A stretch of DNA of 64,000 bases from Polaribacter pectinis. Lineage in GTDB: Bacteria > Bacteroidota > Bacteroidia > Flavobacteriales > Flavobacteriaceae. The translations under genes were made by a program, and so were the position numbers. The stretch is taken from positions 148,501-212,500 of the forward strand of contig NZ_CP060695.1 of the NCBI RefSeq assembly GCF_014352875.1. Direction: 5' to 3'. Position 1 is the first letter of the stretch. Each line of letters starts with the position of its first letter. The notes under the pieces are model-generated. The model was given only the letters and a program-made list of their open reading frames with translations. It was not told where the DNA came from and ran no database searches. This document shows positions 17,096 through 26,884 of this stretch, piece after piece.

Positions 17096-17203
17096 TTAAC
17101 AATTACAATTACTACAAGTACAGTTTGTGCACGTACAATTTTTACATTCTCCAGTTTTGCAACCTTCACAGTTACAAGTACATTCATTTTTATAATTTTT
17201 CAT
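17096..17203 (-). CDS. 35-residue cysteine-rich metallothionein-like peptide
   Basis: A small gene with ATG at 17201-17203 and TAA at 17096-17098. Eleven of 35 residues are cysteine, at positions 8, 10, 12, 15, 20, 23, 25, 28, 30, 33 and 35. They make repeated CxC and CxxC patterns such as CTCNCEGC and CTCTNCTCSNCNC. There is no signal peptide, so it is probably cytoplasmic and should bind Zn, Cu or Cd thiolate clusters. It lies 89 bases upstream of sigZ on the same strand, with a REP palindrome between them. A short start-proximal AAATAAG precedes the ATG. I know of no exact named family; the coding call rests on the cysteine spacing and the location. Confidence 0.72.
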   Translation of the reverse strand: MKNYKNECTCNCEGCKTGECKNCTCTNCTCSNCNC

Positions 17204-17268
17204 CTTATTTAATTTTAATGTTCATATAGTAGACAAACAAATTTTGAAAAAGATGCAAAAAAATATAT

Positions 17269-17796
17269 TTATTTTGATTTTACTCCCGTAAAATGATCTG
17301 ATTTCATCTTAAACAAGACATTAAAAGTGGTTAAACTTCCATAAATTCTGGTGATATATTGTTGCAAATCAATTTTATCTTGGTCATCTAAAGTTTTGCT
17401 TGAATTTATTTTTTGTTCCATTACACGAATTCGATCTCTAACCATAACAATTTTATGAAAAAATGTGTCAATAGGGATTTCTTTGTTTGACAAGCTCGAA
17501 TCTGCAGGTTGCATAATTAGTGTCCCTTTTTTCCATTTGTCTGCAATTGGTGCAATTTCAGTAACATCAGACCATTGTCTTAAAATCTTTTTAAGACTAC
17601 TTTCTACATCCATAAAAGAAACTGAATCTACTTCATTTTCAACAGCTTCGATTGTTTCGAATTCGTCATTTAAAGGAATTGTTTCCAATCCGTTTTCCTG
17701 AAAAGTTACCCAATATTGTTTGCTATCTACGTTTGTAACGACTCCAAAACCATAATCGTTATGATTAATTCTTGAGCCTATTCCTAATAATTTCAT
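17269..17796 (-). CDS. Conserved hypothetical protein with Tudor-like N-terminus
   Basis: 175 residues, no signal peptide. The N-terminus GIGSRINHNDYGFGVVTNV, followed by YWVTFQENGLETIPL, looks like the small beta-barrel found in the UvrD C-terminal tail and CarD-like Tudor domains. The remainder is charged and helical. I do not recognise a named family. It could be a nucleic-acid or RNA-polymerase binding protein, but that is inference from the barrel-like pattern only. It is a stand-alone gene. Confidence 0.65.
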   Translation of the reverse strand: MKLLGIGSRINHNDYGFGVVTNVDSKQYWVTFQENGLETIPLNDEFETIEAVENEVDSVSFMDVESSLKKILRQWSDVTEIAPIADKWKKGTLIMQPADSSLSNKEIPIDTFFHKIVMVRDRIRVMEQKINSSKTLDDQDKIDLQQYITRIYGSLTTFNVLFKMKSDHFTGVKSK

Positions 17797-17960
17797 TGAT
17801 TTTTAATTTTAAATGAAGATACAAAATCTATCAATAAGAATTAAATTATTTATATTTCAATAATTATTGAAAGTTTGAAATTACAGCATAAATAAAATTA
17901 TTTCTCACTTTTTCTTCAATAATATATTTTTAACGATTTACTTCCAATAAAATAAATAAC

Positions 17961-18452
17961 ATGGAAATCAACATAAAAGAAAACTGGCAAAAAATTAGAA
18001 CTCATTTTAGCAAATCTTTTGGAACAAATATGCACGTTTCTATTGCGTCTGTAAATGAAAAGAATCAGCCAACAGTAACACCAATTGGTTCTTTGTTTTT
18101 AAATGATAATCAGACTGGTTTTTATTTTGAAAAGTTTGTGACAAAACTAAAATCAAACGAAAAAACGAATAAAAACATTTGTGTATTGGCTGTAAATAGT
18201 AGCAAATGGTTTTGGTTAAAATCATTATTTAAAATGAAGTTTGATGAGTATGCAGGAGTAAAACTCTATGGAGAATTAGGCATAAAAAGGGAGGCAACAG
18301 AAAAAGAAGCACGAGCTTTTCAAAGAAGAGTAAGACAAACAAAAAGATTAAAAGGAAGTAAATATTTATGGCAAGATATGTGTGAGATAAGAGAAATAAA
18401 GTTTACGAAAGCAGAGAAAATAAATTTAGGAAAAATGACTAAAGAAAATTAA
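17961..18452 (+). CDS. Pyridoxamine 5'-phosphate oxidase-like FMN-binding protein
   Basis: 163 residues. The pattern of an N-terminal helix, MHVSIASVNEKNQPTVTPIG and TGFYFEKFVTKLKSN is the split-barrel PNPOx-like fold that binds FMN or a similar cofactor. It is not the biosynthetic PdxH, which is longer and has conserved substrate residues not seen here. The DUF2071 gene starts six bases after its stop, so the two are probably co-transcribed. Confidence 0.8.
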   Translation: MEINIKENWQKIRTHFSKSFGTNMHVSIASVNEKNQPTVTPIGSLFLNDNQTGFYFEKFVTKLKSNEKTNKNICVLAVNSSKWFWLKSLFKMKFDEYAGVKLYGELGIKREATEKEARAFQRRVRQTKRLKGSKYLWQDMCEIREIKFTKAEKINLGKMTKEN

Positions 18453-18458
18453 AAGAAT

Positions 18459-19172
18459 ATGAGTTTTTTAAAAGCAGAATGGAGAAAGTTAATCATGGCG
18501 AATTATGATGTACAGCCAGAAATATTACAAAAATATGTGCCAAAAGGAACAGAAATAGACACTTTTGAAGGAAAATGCTATGTAAGTTTAGTCGGTTTTA
18601 TGTTTTTGAATACACGATTGTTAGGCATAAAAGTCCCATTTCATATAAATTTTGAAGAGGTTAACCTTCGTTTTTATGTAAAAAGAAAAGTAGAAGGTGA
18701 AGTAAAAAGAGGTGTGGTTTTCATTAAAGAAATTGTGCCAAAACGAATGCTTACTTTTGTGGCGAATGTATTTTATAACGAGCATTATCAAACTTTACCC
18801 ATGAAACATTCTTGGAATATAGATACTAATAAAATGGATATTTCTTATGAATGGAAAGTGAATAACAAATGGGAAAAAGTTTCAGTAGAAGCAGAAACAA
18901 AATCTCAAAAAATAGAAGAAAATTCACAAATAGAATTTATAGCAGAACATTATTGGGGATATTCCAAAATGAACGATAATAAAACTACAGAATACGAAGT
19001 AAAACACCCAACTTGGGAATATTACCCAGTTACAAAACACGAAATTCAAGTAGATTTTGAAGCCAATTATGGAACAGATTTTGGGTTTTTGAATAATCAA
19101 AAACCAAGTTCAGTACTATTGTTAGAAGGTTCTGAAGTTTCTGTAGAAAACAAAGTTGTTTTTAAAAGTTAG
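18459..19172 (+). CDS. DUF2071 (YqjF-like) family protein
   Basis: 237 residues. KAEWRKLIMANYDVQP, then LQKYVPKGTEIDTFEGKCYV (20 residues), then VSLVGFMFLNTRLLG and INFEEVNLRFYVKR are characteristic of YqjF/DUF2071, an acetoacetate-decarboxylase-like barrel family of unknown function. It is soluble with no signal. It sits in an operon with the PNPOx-like gene. Confidence 0.85.
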   Translation: MSFLKAEWRKLIMANYDVQPEILQKYVPKGTEIDTFEGKCYVSLVGFMFLNTRLLGIKVPFHINFEEVNLRFYVKRKVEGEVKRGVVFIKEIVPKRMLTFVANVFYNEHYQTLPMKHSWNIDTNKMDISYEWKVNNKWEKVSVEAETKSQKIEENSQIEFIAEHYWGYSKMNDNKTTEYEVKHPTWEYYPVTKHEIQVDFEANYGTDFGFLNNQKPSSVLLLEGSEVSVENKVVFKS

Positions 19173-19216
19173 TAAACCTTTCAAAATTGTGTAGTTTCGC
19201 CACTTAAATAATAAAA

Positions 19217-19852
19217 ATGAAAAGTAAATTAGTTATAATCATCGCCCTTTTAATAGCAGTAGTTAGTTTATCTTCTTGTAAAGTAAACAAACAATATGTG
19301 CAATATATTTCTAAAAAAGAAGATATTAAAACACCAGAAACCAAGAAAGTTATTGTTTTTGCAACAGATAATGTAAGAGTAAATGAGTTTAAACAAACAT
19401 TCGAGAAAAATTTCCCAGAAAAAGGTGATTTCACATTAGACTTTATGGAAGAGTTTTCCAATAAAGGACTTACAAATAATCTTTTTTCTAATATTTTAAT
19501 AGACAATAACAGTTTTAAATACGAAAATGTAAATACAGAAAATTCCGACTATGTTATTTATTTTTCAAATTTCGAAATTGCGAACAGAGTAGAGTGGAAT
19601 AATGTTGGAGGAATGGGAATGAATGGAGTAGGAATGAATAATACAACTTCTGTTGAGTATTGTGTTATAAATGTAAAAGTAGAAATTTATGATGCAAAAA
19701 ACGACAAAGAAATTATAGATTTTGTAGTTATTGGTGAAGAATCCGTTTTTATGTTTGATTTTACTAAAACATTAAATAAAGCAAAAGAAAGAGCTGTAGA
19801 GCATATTATTAATTACTTGAAATCTGGTAAAACTGAATATAAGAAGTATTAA
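19217..19852 (+). CDS. Hypothetical lipoprotein
   Basis: 211 residues. The signal peptide ends in the lipobox LSSC (Cys21). The rest is a soluble alpha/beta protein with VIVFATDNVRVNEF, a short Gly/Met/Asn-rich linker (GGMGMNGVGMNN) and a C-terminal helix. It may be an envelope stress or assembly factor, but I recognise no family. A strong bidirectional terminator follows at 19864-19911. Confidence 0.7.
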   Translation: MKSKLVIIIALLIAVVSLSSCKVNKQYVQYISKKEDIKTPETKKVIVFATDNVRVNEFKQTFEKNFPEKGDFTLDFMEEFSNKGLTNNLFSNILIDNNSFKYENVNTENSDYVIYFSNFEIANRVEWNNVGGMGMNGVGMNNTTSVEYCVINVKVEIYDAKNDKEIIDFVVIGEESVFMFDFTKTLNKAKERAVEHIINYLKSGKTEYKKY

Positions 19853-19863
19853 AATTTGAAACT

Positions 19864-19911
19864 AAATAAAACCAAAATCCGCACAATTTGTGCGGATTTT
19901 GGTTTTATTTT
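19864..19911. terminator. Strong bidirectional terminator
   Basis: AAATAAAACCAAAATCCGCA and TGCGGATTTTGGTTTTATTT are near-perfect inverted repeats around a short loop (20+ bp). It lies between the plus-strand lipoprotein and the minus-strand icmF end. A second hairpin, ATCCCGC/GCGGGAT, lies at 19964-19984 and may add termination for icmF. Confidence 0.9.
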
Positions 19912-20027
19912 AAAAAGTCTAAGCTTTAGTTTTATCGAAATAAGTGAATTTTACAACTATAAGATCCCGCTGAAATAGCGGGATAAGCGATTCACACAAA
20001 ATTCTTATTAGAATTTTGGTTCTCTGC

Positions 20028-23000
20028 TTACATGTTTCTCCTATATTGCCCACCAACTTTAAACAAAGCTTCAGTAATTTGCCCTAAAGAACAAACTTTG
20101 GTTGCTTCCATTAATTTGTCAAATAAGTTTTCATTTTGAATGGCCGCTTCTTGTAAAATTGCAATTTGTTCCACAACTTTATTCGGATTCGCTTTGTTCA
20201 ATAATTCTTTAGTCTGAATTTGAAACTGCTTTTCTTCTTCAGTAGCACGTATAACTTCTGCTGGCTGAACTGTTGGCGAACCTTTTGAGCTCAAAAATGT
20301 GTTTACTCCAATAATTGGAAATTTCCCATTATGTTTCAATGTTTCATAATACAAACTTTCTTCCTGAATTTTAGAACGTTGATACATCGTTTCCATCGCT
20401 CCTAAAACACCACCACGTTCTGTAATTCTATCAAACTCTAACAAGACAGCTTCTTCCACTAAATCCGTTAATTCTTCAATAATAAATGCACCTTGAATCG
20501 GGTTTTCGTTTTTCGTTAAACCTAATTCTTTATTGATGATTAATTGAATAGCCATCGCTCTTCTTACAGATTCTTCAGTTGGTGTTGTAATTGCTTCATC
20601 ATACGCATTTGTGTGTAAGGAATTACAATTATCGTTAATTGCATACAAAGCTTGAAGCGTTGTTCTAATATCATTAAAATCAATTTCTTGCGCGTGTAAA
20701 GAACGTCCAGAAGTTTGAATATGATACTTTAACATTTGTGCTCTTGAATTGGCTCCGTATTTATTTTTCATCGCTTTTGCCCAAATTTTACGAGCAACTC
20801 TACCAATTACAGAATATTCTGGGTCAATTCCGTTTGAAAAGAAAAAAGATAAGTTAGGTCCGAATTTATTAATATCCATTCCACGACTTAAATAATATTC
20901 TACGTAAGTAAATCCGTTTGATAATGTTAATGCCAATTGTGTAATTGGATTTGCGCCAGCTTCAGCAATATGATACCCAGAAATAGAAACCGAATAAAAG
21001 TTTCTAACTTGTTTTTCAATGAAATACTCTTGCACATCACCCATCAATCTTAATGCAAATTCTGTTGAGAAAATACACGTATTTTGTGCTTGGTCTTCCT
21101 TTAAAATATCTGCTTGTACTGTTCCTCTAACTTGCGCTAAAGTGTCTTTTTTTATTTTTTGATAAACTTCTGAAGGTAAAACCAAATCTCCAGTTAAACC
21201 TAAAAGCCTTAAACCTAAACCATTATTTCCTTCAGGTAATTTTCCTTGATAAACTGGTCTGTCTAAACCTTTAGATTCGTAAATTTCTTTAAATTTCGCT
21301 TCAACCTGTTTTTCTAATTTATTTTCGATGATGTATTTCTCACAATTCTGATCAATGGCAGCATTCATAAAGAAACCTAACAACATGGGTGCTGGGCCAT
21401 TTATGGTCATAGAAACAGAAGTCATATGATGACTTAAATCAAAACCAGAATACAATTTTTTAGCATCATCTAAACAACAAATTGAAACACCTGCGTTTCC
21501 AATTTTACCATAAATATCGGGTCTGTGTCCAGGATCGTTTCCATATAAAGTTACAGAGTCGAAAGCTGTGGAAAGACGTTTTGCGTCCATTCCTAAACTC
21601 ACATAATGGAACCTTCTATTGGTTCTTTCTGGGCCTCCTTCACCAGCAAACATTCTTGTTGGATCTTCTCCTGTTCTTTTAAATGGATACAATCCTGCAG
21701 TGAATGGGAATTCTCCAGGAACATTTTCTTGTAAATTCCAACGTAATAAATCTCCCCAAGCTTGGTATTTTGGTAGGGCAACTTTCGGAATTTGAGAATG
21801 AGAAAGTGACTCACTATGTGTTTCAATTTTTATCTCTTTATCACGAACTTTAAACGTATAAATAGGATCTTTATATTTCTGAACTTTTTCAGCCCAGTTT
21901 AAAATGATTTCCCAATTTAGTGGATCGAAATTCAGTTTTACTTTCTCAAATTGAGCCAATAATAATTTGATAAATTCTTTTTCTTCAGTAGCTGTTTTCT
22001 CTAAAATAGCATCTTCATTTAAACCTGTTTTAGTGATTTCAATAGAAGAATTTAGAATAGATTCTATCGTTTGATAAATTCCATATAATTTTTGAGCAAC
22101 TACAACTTGGTCGTTTACCTTCTTGTCATATGCTCTGTTGTTCTCTGCAATTTCAGACAAATAACGAACTCTGCTTGGTGGAATTACAAATATCTTTTCA
22201 GACATTTCTTTGGTAATTTCCATCGAAGATTTTAAATCGACATTTGTTTTTTCGACCAATTTATCCATAATACGTTTGTACAACGTATTCATTCCTGGAT
22301 CGTTAAATTGAGAAGCAATTGTGCCATAAACTGGCATATCGTCCATATGAACATCCCACAAATTATTGTTGCGCATGTATTGCTTTTTTACATCTCTAAC
22401 TGCATCTAAAGCACCACGCTTGTCGAACTTATTAATTGCCACTAAATCTGCAAAATCCAACATATCAATTTTTTCTAATTGTGTTGCAGCACCAAATTCT
22501 GGTGTCATTACATATAAAGAAGTATCTGAATGTTCTATGATTTCTGTGTCTGATTGTCCAATTCCAGAAGTTTCTAAAATTATTAAATCGAATTCTGCAG
22601 CTTTTAAAACCTGAATTGCTTCGTTTACATATTTAGACAAGGCAAGATTAGACTGACGAGTTGCCAAAGAACGCATATAAACACGCTTATTATTAATTGC
22701 ATTCATACGAATTCTGTCTCCTAAAAGTGCACCACCTGTTTTTCTTTTAGAAGGGTCTACAGAAATTAAACCGATTGTTTTTTCTGGGAAATCAATTAAA
22801 AAACGCCTAACCAATTCATCCACTAAAGAAGATTTTCCTGCTCCACCAGTTCCTGTGATTCCAAGAACGGGACAAGAAGAAGCCCCATCTAACTTCCCCA
22901 AAGGGGAAGAACTCCAATCTTTTTGAAAAATCTTTTCGAAATCTGTATGATTATTTTCGGCTAAAGAAATTAGACGAGCTATTGTATTTACATTTTTATT

Positions 23001-23534
23001 TTTTAAATTTTCTAAAACCTTTTCATTTCCCAGTTCTAACAACCAATCTCCATCTTCATTACAAACTTTGCCAGCAGAGTGTTTCCCTCCTTTGGAGGGA
23101 TTAAGGGAGGCTTTCACCAAATCATTTATCATTCCTTGTAAACCTAACTCACGTCCATCATCTGGAGAATAAATTCTGGTAATTCCATAATCCATTAATT
23201 CCTTAATTTCTTCAGGAAGAATTACGCCTCCTCCACCACCAAAAATTTTGATATGAGTTGCACCTCTTTCTTGCAATAAATCGAACATGTATTTAAAATA
23301 CTCATTATGTCCTCCTTGATAAGAAGTAATCGCAATCGCATTTGCATCTTCTTGAATGGCGCAATTCACCACTTCTTCAACGCTTCTGTCATGACCTAAA
23401 TGAATCACTTCAACTCCAGTAGATTGTATAATTCTACGCATAATATTAATTGCGGCATCATGTCCGTCAAATAATGCTGCTGCAGTTACAATTCTTACTT
23501 TATGTGTAGGTTTATATGGTTTTATTTGCTCCAT
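20028..23534 (-). CDS. icmF: IcmF-type fused B12-dependent acyl-CoA mutase (isobutyryl-CoA mutase family)
   Basis: 1168 residues in three parts. The B12-binding domain is at ~1-135 ([15 protein letters not shown] holds the cobalt-ligand His; [12 protein letters not shown]). The MeaB/ArgK-like G-protein chaperone is at ~224-480 (P-loop [35 protein letters not shown]). The mutase domain is from ~570 ([37 protein letters not shown]-type barrel repeats). YPF and the lack of methylmalonyl-mutase arginines argue for isobutyryl- or related substrates over methylmalonyl-CoA. The linker between the first two domains carries two in-frame palindromic inserts (23080-23115, 22883-22915), which partly explain the extra length over the ~1090 residues I recall for other IcmF proteins. 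No B12 riboswitch was seen upstream. Confidence 0.92.
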   Translation of the reverse strand: MEQIKPYKPTHKVRIVTAAALFDGHDAAINIMRRIIQSTGVEVIHLGHDRSVEEVVNCAIQEDANAIAITSYQGGHNEYFKYMFDLLQERGATHIKIFGGGGGVILPEEIKELMDYGITRIYSPDDGRELGLQGMINDLVKASLNPSKGGKHSAGKVCNEDGDWLLELGNEKVLENLKNKNVNTIARLISLAENNHTDFEKIFQKDWSSSPLGKLDGASSCPVLGITGTGGAGKSSLVDELVRRFLIDFPEKTIGLISVDPSKRKTGGALLGDRIRMNAINNKRVYMRSLATRQSNLALSKYVNEAIQVLKAAEFDLIILETSGIGQSDTEIIEHSDTSLYVMTPEFGAATQLEKIDMLDFADLVAINKFDKRGALDAVRDVKKQYMRNNNLWDVHMDDMPVYGTIASQFNDPGMNTLYKRIMDKLVEKTNVDLKSSMEITKEMSEKIFVIPPSRVRYLSEIAENNRAYDKKVNDQVVVAQKLYGIYQTIESILNSSIEITKTGLNEDAILEKTATEEKEFIKLLLAQFEKVKLNFDPLNWEIILNWAEKVQKYKDPIYTFKVRDKEIKIETHSESLSHSQIPKVALPKYQAWGDLLRWNLQENVPGEFPFTAGLYPFKRTGEDPTRMFAGEGGPERTNRRFHYVSLGMDAKRLSTAFDSVTLYGNDPGHRPDIYGKIGNAGVSICCLDDAKKLYSGFDLSHHMTSVSMTINGPAPMLLGFFMNAAIDQNCEKYIIENKLEKQVEAKFKEIYESKGLDRPVYQGKLPEGNNGLGLRLLGLTGDLVLPSEVYQKIKKDTLAQVRGTVQADILKEDQAQNTCIFSTEFALRLMGDVQEYFIEKQVRNFYSVSISGYHIAEAGANPITQLALTLSNGFTYVEYYLSRGMDINKFGPNLSFFFSNGIDPEYSVIGRVARKIWAKAMKNKYGANSRAQMLKYHIQTSGRSLHAQEIDFNDIRTTLQALYAINDNCNSLHTNAYDEAITTPTEESVRRAMAIQLIINKELGLTKNENPIQGAFIIEELTDLVEEAVLLEFDRITERGGVLGAMETMYQRSKIQEESLYYETLKHNGKFPIIGVNTFLSSKGSPTVQPAEVIRATEEEKQFQIQTKELLNKANPNKVVEQIAILQEAAIQNENLFDKLMEATKVCSLGQITEALFKVGGQYRRNM
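22883..22915 (-). repeat. Palindromic repeat inserted in frame in icmF (element 2)
   Basis: CTTCCCCAAAGGGGAAG is a perfect 7-bp-arm hairpin with an AAA loop, flanked by CCCCATCTAA. On the icmF strand it encodes [10 protein letters not shown] (~206-217), just before the G-domain P-loop. It resembles short repeats common between genes in Flavobacteriaceae. Confidence 0.65.
23080..23115 (-). repeat. Palindromic repeat inserted in frame in icmF (element 1)
   Basis: TCCCTCCTTTGGAGGGA (23084-23100) is a perfect 7-bp hairpin with loop TTT, with TTAAGGGAGG on one side. On the icmF strand it encodes [12 protein letters not shown] (~140-152) in the linker after the B12 domain. It is a different element from the one at 22883-22915 but has the same design. 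Confidence 0.65.
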
Positions 23535-23607
23535 TCGTAATAAATGTTTGATTCTAGGCTTGCAATTTACGGAATTTTCAAAAAATAACGATTGTTTTGT
23601 GAAATTC

Positions 23608-24378
23608 TTAAGGTTTTAAAATTTCTAAATTAACACCATTTACATAATTTTTGATGATGTTTAGTTCTTTTGCATATTCAGAACCCTCAAAATCACCAAT
23701 ATCATTTAATGTAATATGTGTATTGTAATAGTTTAAATAGGTTGATGAAAGTGGTAAAAACGTCCAATGCCATTTTTCTTCATAATAACCTGTTCTTCCA
23801 TTTTCTTTTGAAGTGTAAACTTGATAAAAACCAAATTTTGAAGCATTTTTTAACAACCAATTATATTCCTTTAAACCTGTTCCTTTTGTAAAATAAGAAT
23901 TATTTAAACTGTTGATGTCCAAATCTGTTCCCCAATGATGTCTAGAGGTTGATGGCATAGAACTGAATTCTAAAATCTTTTTTGCTCTTTTTAAAGGAGG
24001 AAGGGTTTTATATTTTGTATTCCATTTATAATTCCAAATTCTTTTTTGATGACTAAAATTTCGAGTACCAGAAATAATTTTAAATGTGATTTTTTCTTTT
24101 TCTGCAGTTTTTTTCATTTCTAAAAATGCTTCTAATACTTCTTTACGTAAATATATTTTTTTGTTGGAAAGTTCTTTAGGAACCAAAACGAAATCAGCAT
24201 TTTTAGTGTAATCGAACTTTCCTAAAACATAATTTTTAGTGAGATATTTTGGTGTTTTAGGAATTGTATCAACTTTAATAGATACAATCTCTGCAGTTTT
24301 TTGTTTCTTAGGTTTGTTACAATTTCCGAAAAGTAGCAAACAAAGAGAAAGGTTTATAAATAATTTAAAAATGCCCAA
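23608..24378 (-). CDS. M15 family D-alanyl-D-alanine carboxypeptidase, lipoprotein
   Basis: 256 residues with a lipoprotein signal (LFGNC, Cys20). The VanY/M15 zinc site reads [10 protein letters not shown] (His147, Asp154 in SxHxxGxxxD), and the late [10 protein letters not shown] provides the second His ligand. It should trim peptidoglycan peptides at the cell envelope. The upstream 109-residue gene overlaps its start by 25 bases, so the pair is translationally linked. Confidence 0.9.
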   Translation of the reverse strand: MGIFKLFINLSLCLLLFGNCNKPKKQKTAEIVSIKVDTIPKTPKYLTKNYVLGKFDYTKNADFVLVPKELSNKKIYLRKEVLEAFLEMKKTAEKEKITFKIISGTRNFSHQKRIWNYKWNTKYKTLPPLKRAKKILEFSSMPSTSRHHWGTDLDINSLNNSYFTKGTGLKEYNWLLKNASKFGFYQVYTSKENGRTGYYEEKWHWTFLPLSSTYLNYYNTHITLNDIGDFEGSEYAKELNIIKNYVNGVNLEILKP

Positions 24379-24683
24379 AATTTTCTGTTTTTAGTGTAGT
24401 TAAAATCTTTTTCATTTAGATAAGCTTCACGTTCGAAACTGATGTTTTTATAAGCAATATAAATATTTTTATATTTAATAAGTTTGATAAACCATTCAAA
24501 TAGATAAAAAATATAGAAGAAGATTATTAATAATTCTAACTGTTGTTTTAAATGAATTTTTTCGTGATTTACCAAGATTTTATCATCTTTAAAATCAGTT
24601 TCCTTCAAAAATATAAATGGAAAAAGTGTAATTCCTGTAAAACCTTTGGGAACGATAAATTTTGAAATTAAAATCATAATCAA
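24354..24683 (-). CDS. Small membrane protein with HExxH motif
   Basis: 109 residues. NHEKIHLKQQ (~38-47) is an HExxH zinc-protease motif. It is followed by a hydrophobic segment (LLIIFFYIFYLFEWFIKL) and then SFEREAYLNE, whose glutamate could be the third zinc ligand as in M56/gluzincin-like membrane peptidases. It may be a minimal membrane metalloprotease or a remnant of one. The first ATG at 24683 and one six bases later both fit. It overlaps the M15 peptidase, which suggests a shared envelope role. Confidence 0.65.
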   Translation of the reverse strand: MIMILISKFIVPKGFTGITLFPFIFLKETDFKDDKILVNHEKIHLKQQLELLIIFFYIFYLFEWFIKLIKYKNIYIAYKNISFEREAYLNEKDFNYTKNRKFWAFLNYL

Positions 24684-24733
24684 ATCTAAACAAATATCAG
24701 TCCAAATTAAATATATTTGTAGAAACCAACAAA

Positions 24734-24808
24734 ATGGATTTTATCAACTTAAAATATAAAAAACGAATTGAAGCTCAATATCACAGAGCAGACATTCGTT
24801 ATCCATAG
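24734..24808 (+). CDS. Possible 24-residue small ORF
   Basis: ATG at 24734 and TAG at 24806. The peptide starts MDFINLKYKKRIEAQY and is basic. A TATATTTG -7-like box lies at 24712-24719, 14 bases before the ATG. No homolog is recalled. It could be a leader peptide upstream of hutU or chance. Confidence 0.25.
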   Translation: MDFINLKYKKRIEAQYHRADIRYP

Positions 24809-24876
24809 TTTTCGTTATTTTTTACACAGAATTAAATCTATTTCAATTCAATTTTTCCTTTTTAAGGAAATAAACA

Positions 24877-26874
24877 ATGTATAAAATGACATTCAAAGAA
24901 CAAATTAAACAAGGAATTCCTAATAATTTACCTTCAAAAAAAGCATTTGATTCAGAAATAAATCATGCCCCAAAAAGAAAAGATATTTTATCTGCAGATG
25001 AGAAAAAATTAGCATTAAGAAACGCACTACGTTATTTTGATAAAAAACATCATGCAGAATTACTACCAGAATTTGCAGAAGAATTAGAAAAATACGGACG
25101 AATTTACATGTATCGTTTTCGCCCAGATTATGAAATGAAAGCAAGAGATATTGCTGAATATCCAGGAAAATCTGAACAAGCAAAAGCAATAATGTTAATG
25201 ATTCAGAATAATTTGGATTATGCAGTTGCGCAACATCCACATGAGCTAATCACTTATGGTGGAAATGGAGCCGTTTTTCAAAATTGGGCACAATATCTTT
25301 TAACAATGCAATATTTATCTGAAATGACAGATAAACAAACGCTAACAATGTATTCTGGACATCCAATGGGATTATTTCCATCGAATAAAAATGCGCCAAG
25401 AGTTGTAGTTACAAACGGAATGGTAATCCCTAATTATTCGCAACCAGATGATTGGGAAAAAATGAATGCTTTGGGAGTTTCACAATATGGACAAATGACG
25501 GCTGGAAGTTATATGTACATTGGTCCACAAGGAATTGTACACGGAACAACAATTACTGTTTTAAACGGATTCAGAAAAATAAAAAAAGAACCAAAAGGAA
25601 ACTTATTTGTAACATCTGGTTTAGGTGGAATGTCTGGCGCGCAACCAAAAGCAGGAAATATTGCAGGATGTGTAACTGTTTGTGCGGAGGTAAATCCTAA
25701 AATTACGCAAGTTCGTTTAGACCAAGGTTGGATTGATGAAAAAATTACAGATTTAGATAAATTAGTTGCCAGAGTAAAAGAAGCAAAAGCAAATAAAGAA
25801 GTTGTTTCAATCGCTTATTTAGGAAATATCGTTGATGTTTGGGAAAAGTTTGATGCAGAAAATATTCATATAGATTTAGGTTCAGATCAAACATCTTTAC
25901 ACAATCCTTGGGCTGGAGGGTATTATCCTGCAGATATTTCTTTTGAAGATGCCAATAAAATGATGGCAGAAAACCCGAAATTATTTAAAGAAAAAGTACA
26001 AGAAACTTTACGAAGACATGCAAAAGCAATTAATAAACATACAGCAAAAGGAACTTATTTCTTTGATTATGGAAACGCTTTTTTATTAGAAGCAAGTAGA
26101 GCAGGAGCAGATATTATGGCTGATAATAATATCGATTTTAAATATCCAAGTTACGTTCAAGATATTATGGGACCTATGTGTTTCGATTATGGTTTTGGAC
26201 CTTTTAGATGGGTTTGTGCATCAGGGGAACCAGAAGATTTAGCAATAACTGATAAAATTGCTTGTAAAGTTTTAGAGAAGATTAAGAAGAATTCTCCAAA
26301 AGAAATTCAGCAACAAATGGCGGATAATATCCAGTGGATTAAAGGCGCACAAGAAAATAAATTGGTTGTAGGTAGCCAAGCAAGAATTTTATATGCAGAT
26401 GCAGAAGGAAGAATTAAAATTGCGAAAGCATTTAATAAAGCTATAAAAAAAGGAAAAATTGGAGCAGTAGTTTTAGGAAGAGATCATCATGATGTTTCTG
26501 GGACAGATTCACCTTACAGAGAAACATCTAATATTTATGATGGTTCTAAATTTACTGCAGATATGGCTATACAAAATGTAATTGGAGACAGTTTTAGAGG
26601 TGCAACTTGGGTTTCTATTCATAATGGTGGTGGAGTTGGTTGGGGAGAAGTTATAAATGGAGGTTTTGGCATGCTTCTTGATGGTTCTAAAGCAGCATCT
26701 AAACGTTTAGAATCGATGTTGTTTTGGGATGTAAACAACGGAATTTCGAGAAGAAGTTGGGCAAGAAATAAAGAAGCGGTTTTTGCTATTAAAAGAGCAA
26801 TGAAAACTGAAAAAAACTTGCAGGTTACACTTCCTAATTTGGTAGATGATGCTTTAATAGATTCAATAACTTAA
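24877..26874 (+). CDS. hutU: Urocanate hydratase
   Basis: 665 residues. FKEQIKQGIPNNLP, then INHAPKRKDILSADEKKLAL, then HELITYGGNGAVFQNW, PSNKNAPRVVVTNGMVIPNY and the late GPMCFDYGFGPFRWVCASGE are unmistakable urocanase signatures. It binds NAD and hydrates urocanate to imidazolonepropionate in histidine breakdown. Two start codons fit (24877 MYKMTF and 24886 MTFKEQ). A small hairpin TTTCCTT-TTT-AAGGAAA (24854-24870) lies directly upstream and may affect initiation. hutH, hutI and hutG are not in this window. Confidence 0.96.
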   Translation: MYKMTFKEQIKQGIPNNLPSKKAFDSEINHAPKRKDILSADEKKLALRNALRYFDKKHHAELLPEFAEELEKYGRIYMYRFRPDYEMKARDIAEYPGKSEQAKAIMLMIQNNLDYAVAQHPHELITYGGNGAVFQNWAQYLLTMQYLSEMTDKQTLTMYSGHPMGLFPSNKNAPRVVVTNGMVIPNYSQPDDWEKMNALGVSQYGQMTAGSYMYIGPQGIVHGTTITVLNGFRKIKKEPKGNLFVTSGLGGMSGAQPKAGNIAGCVTVCAEVNPKITQVRLDQGWIDEKITDLDKLVARVKEAKANKEVVSIAYLGNIVDVWEKFDAENIHIDLGSDQTSLHNPWAGGYYPADISFEDANKMMAENPKLFKEKVQETLRRHAKAINKHTAKGTYFFDYGNAFLLEASRAGADIMADNNIDFKYPSYVQDIMGPMCFDYGFGPFRWVCASGEPEDLAITDKIACKVLEKIKKNSPKEIQQQMADNIQWIKGAQENKLVVGSQARILYADAEGRIKIAKAFNKAIKKGKIGAVVLGRDHHDVSGTDSPYRETSNIYDGSKFTADMAIQNVIGDSFRGATWVSIHNGGGVGWGEVINGGFGMLLDGSKAASKRLESMLFWDVNNGISRRSWARNKEAVFAIKRAMKTEKNLQVTLPNLVDDALIDSIT

Positions 26875-26884
26875 ATTATTAAAT

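Noticed and set aside
20028..23534. Methylmalonyl-CoA mutase (MutB) as the exact name
   Set aside because: The fused B12, G-protein and mutase order and the YPFKR motif fit IcmF better.
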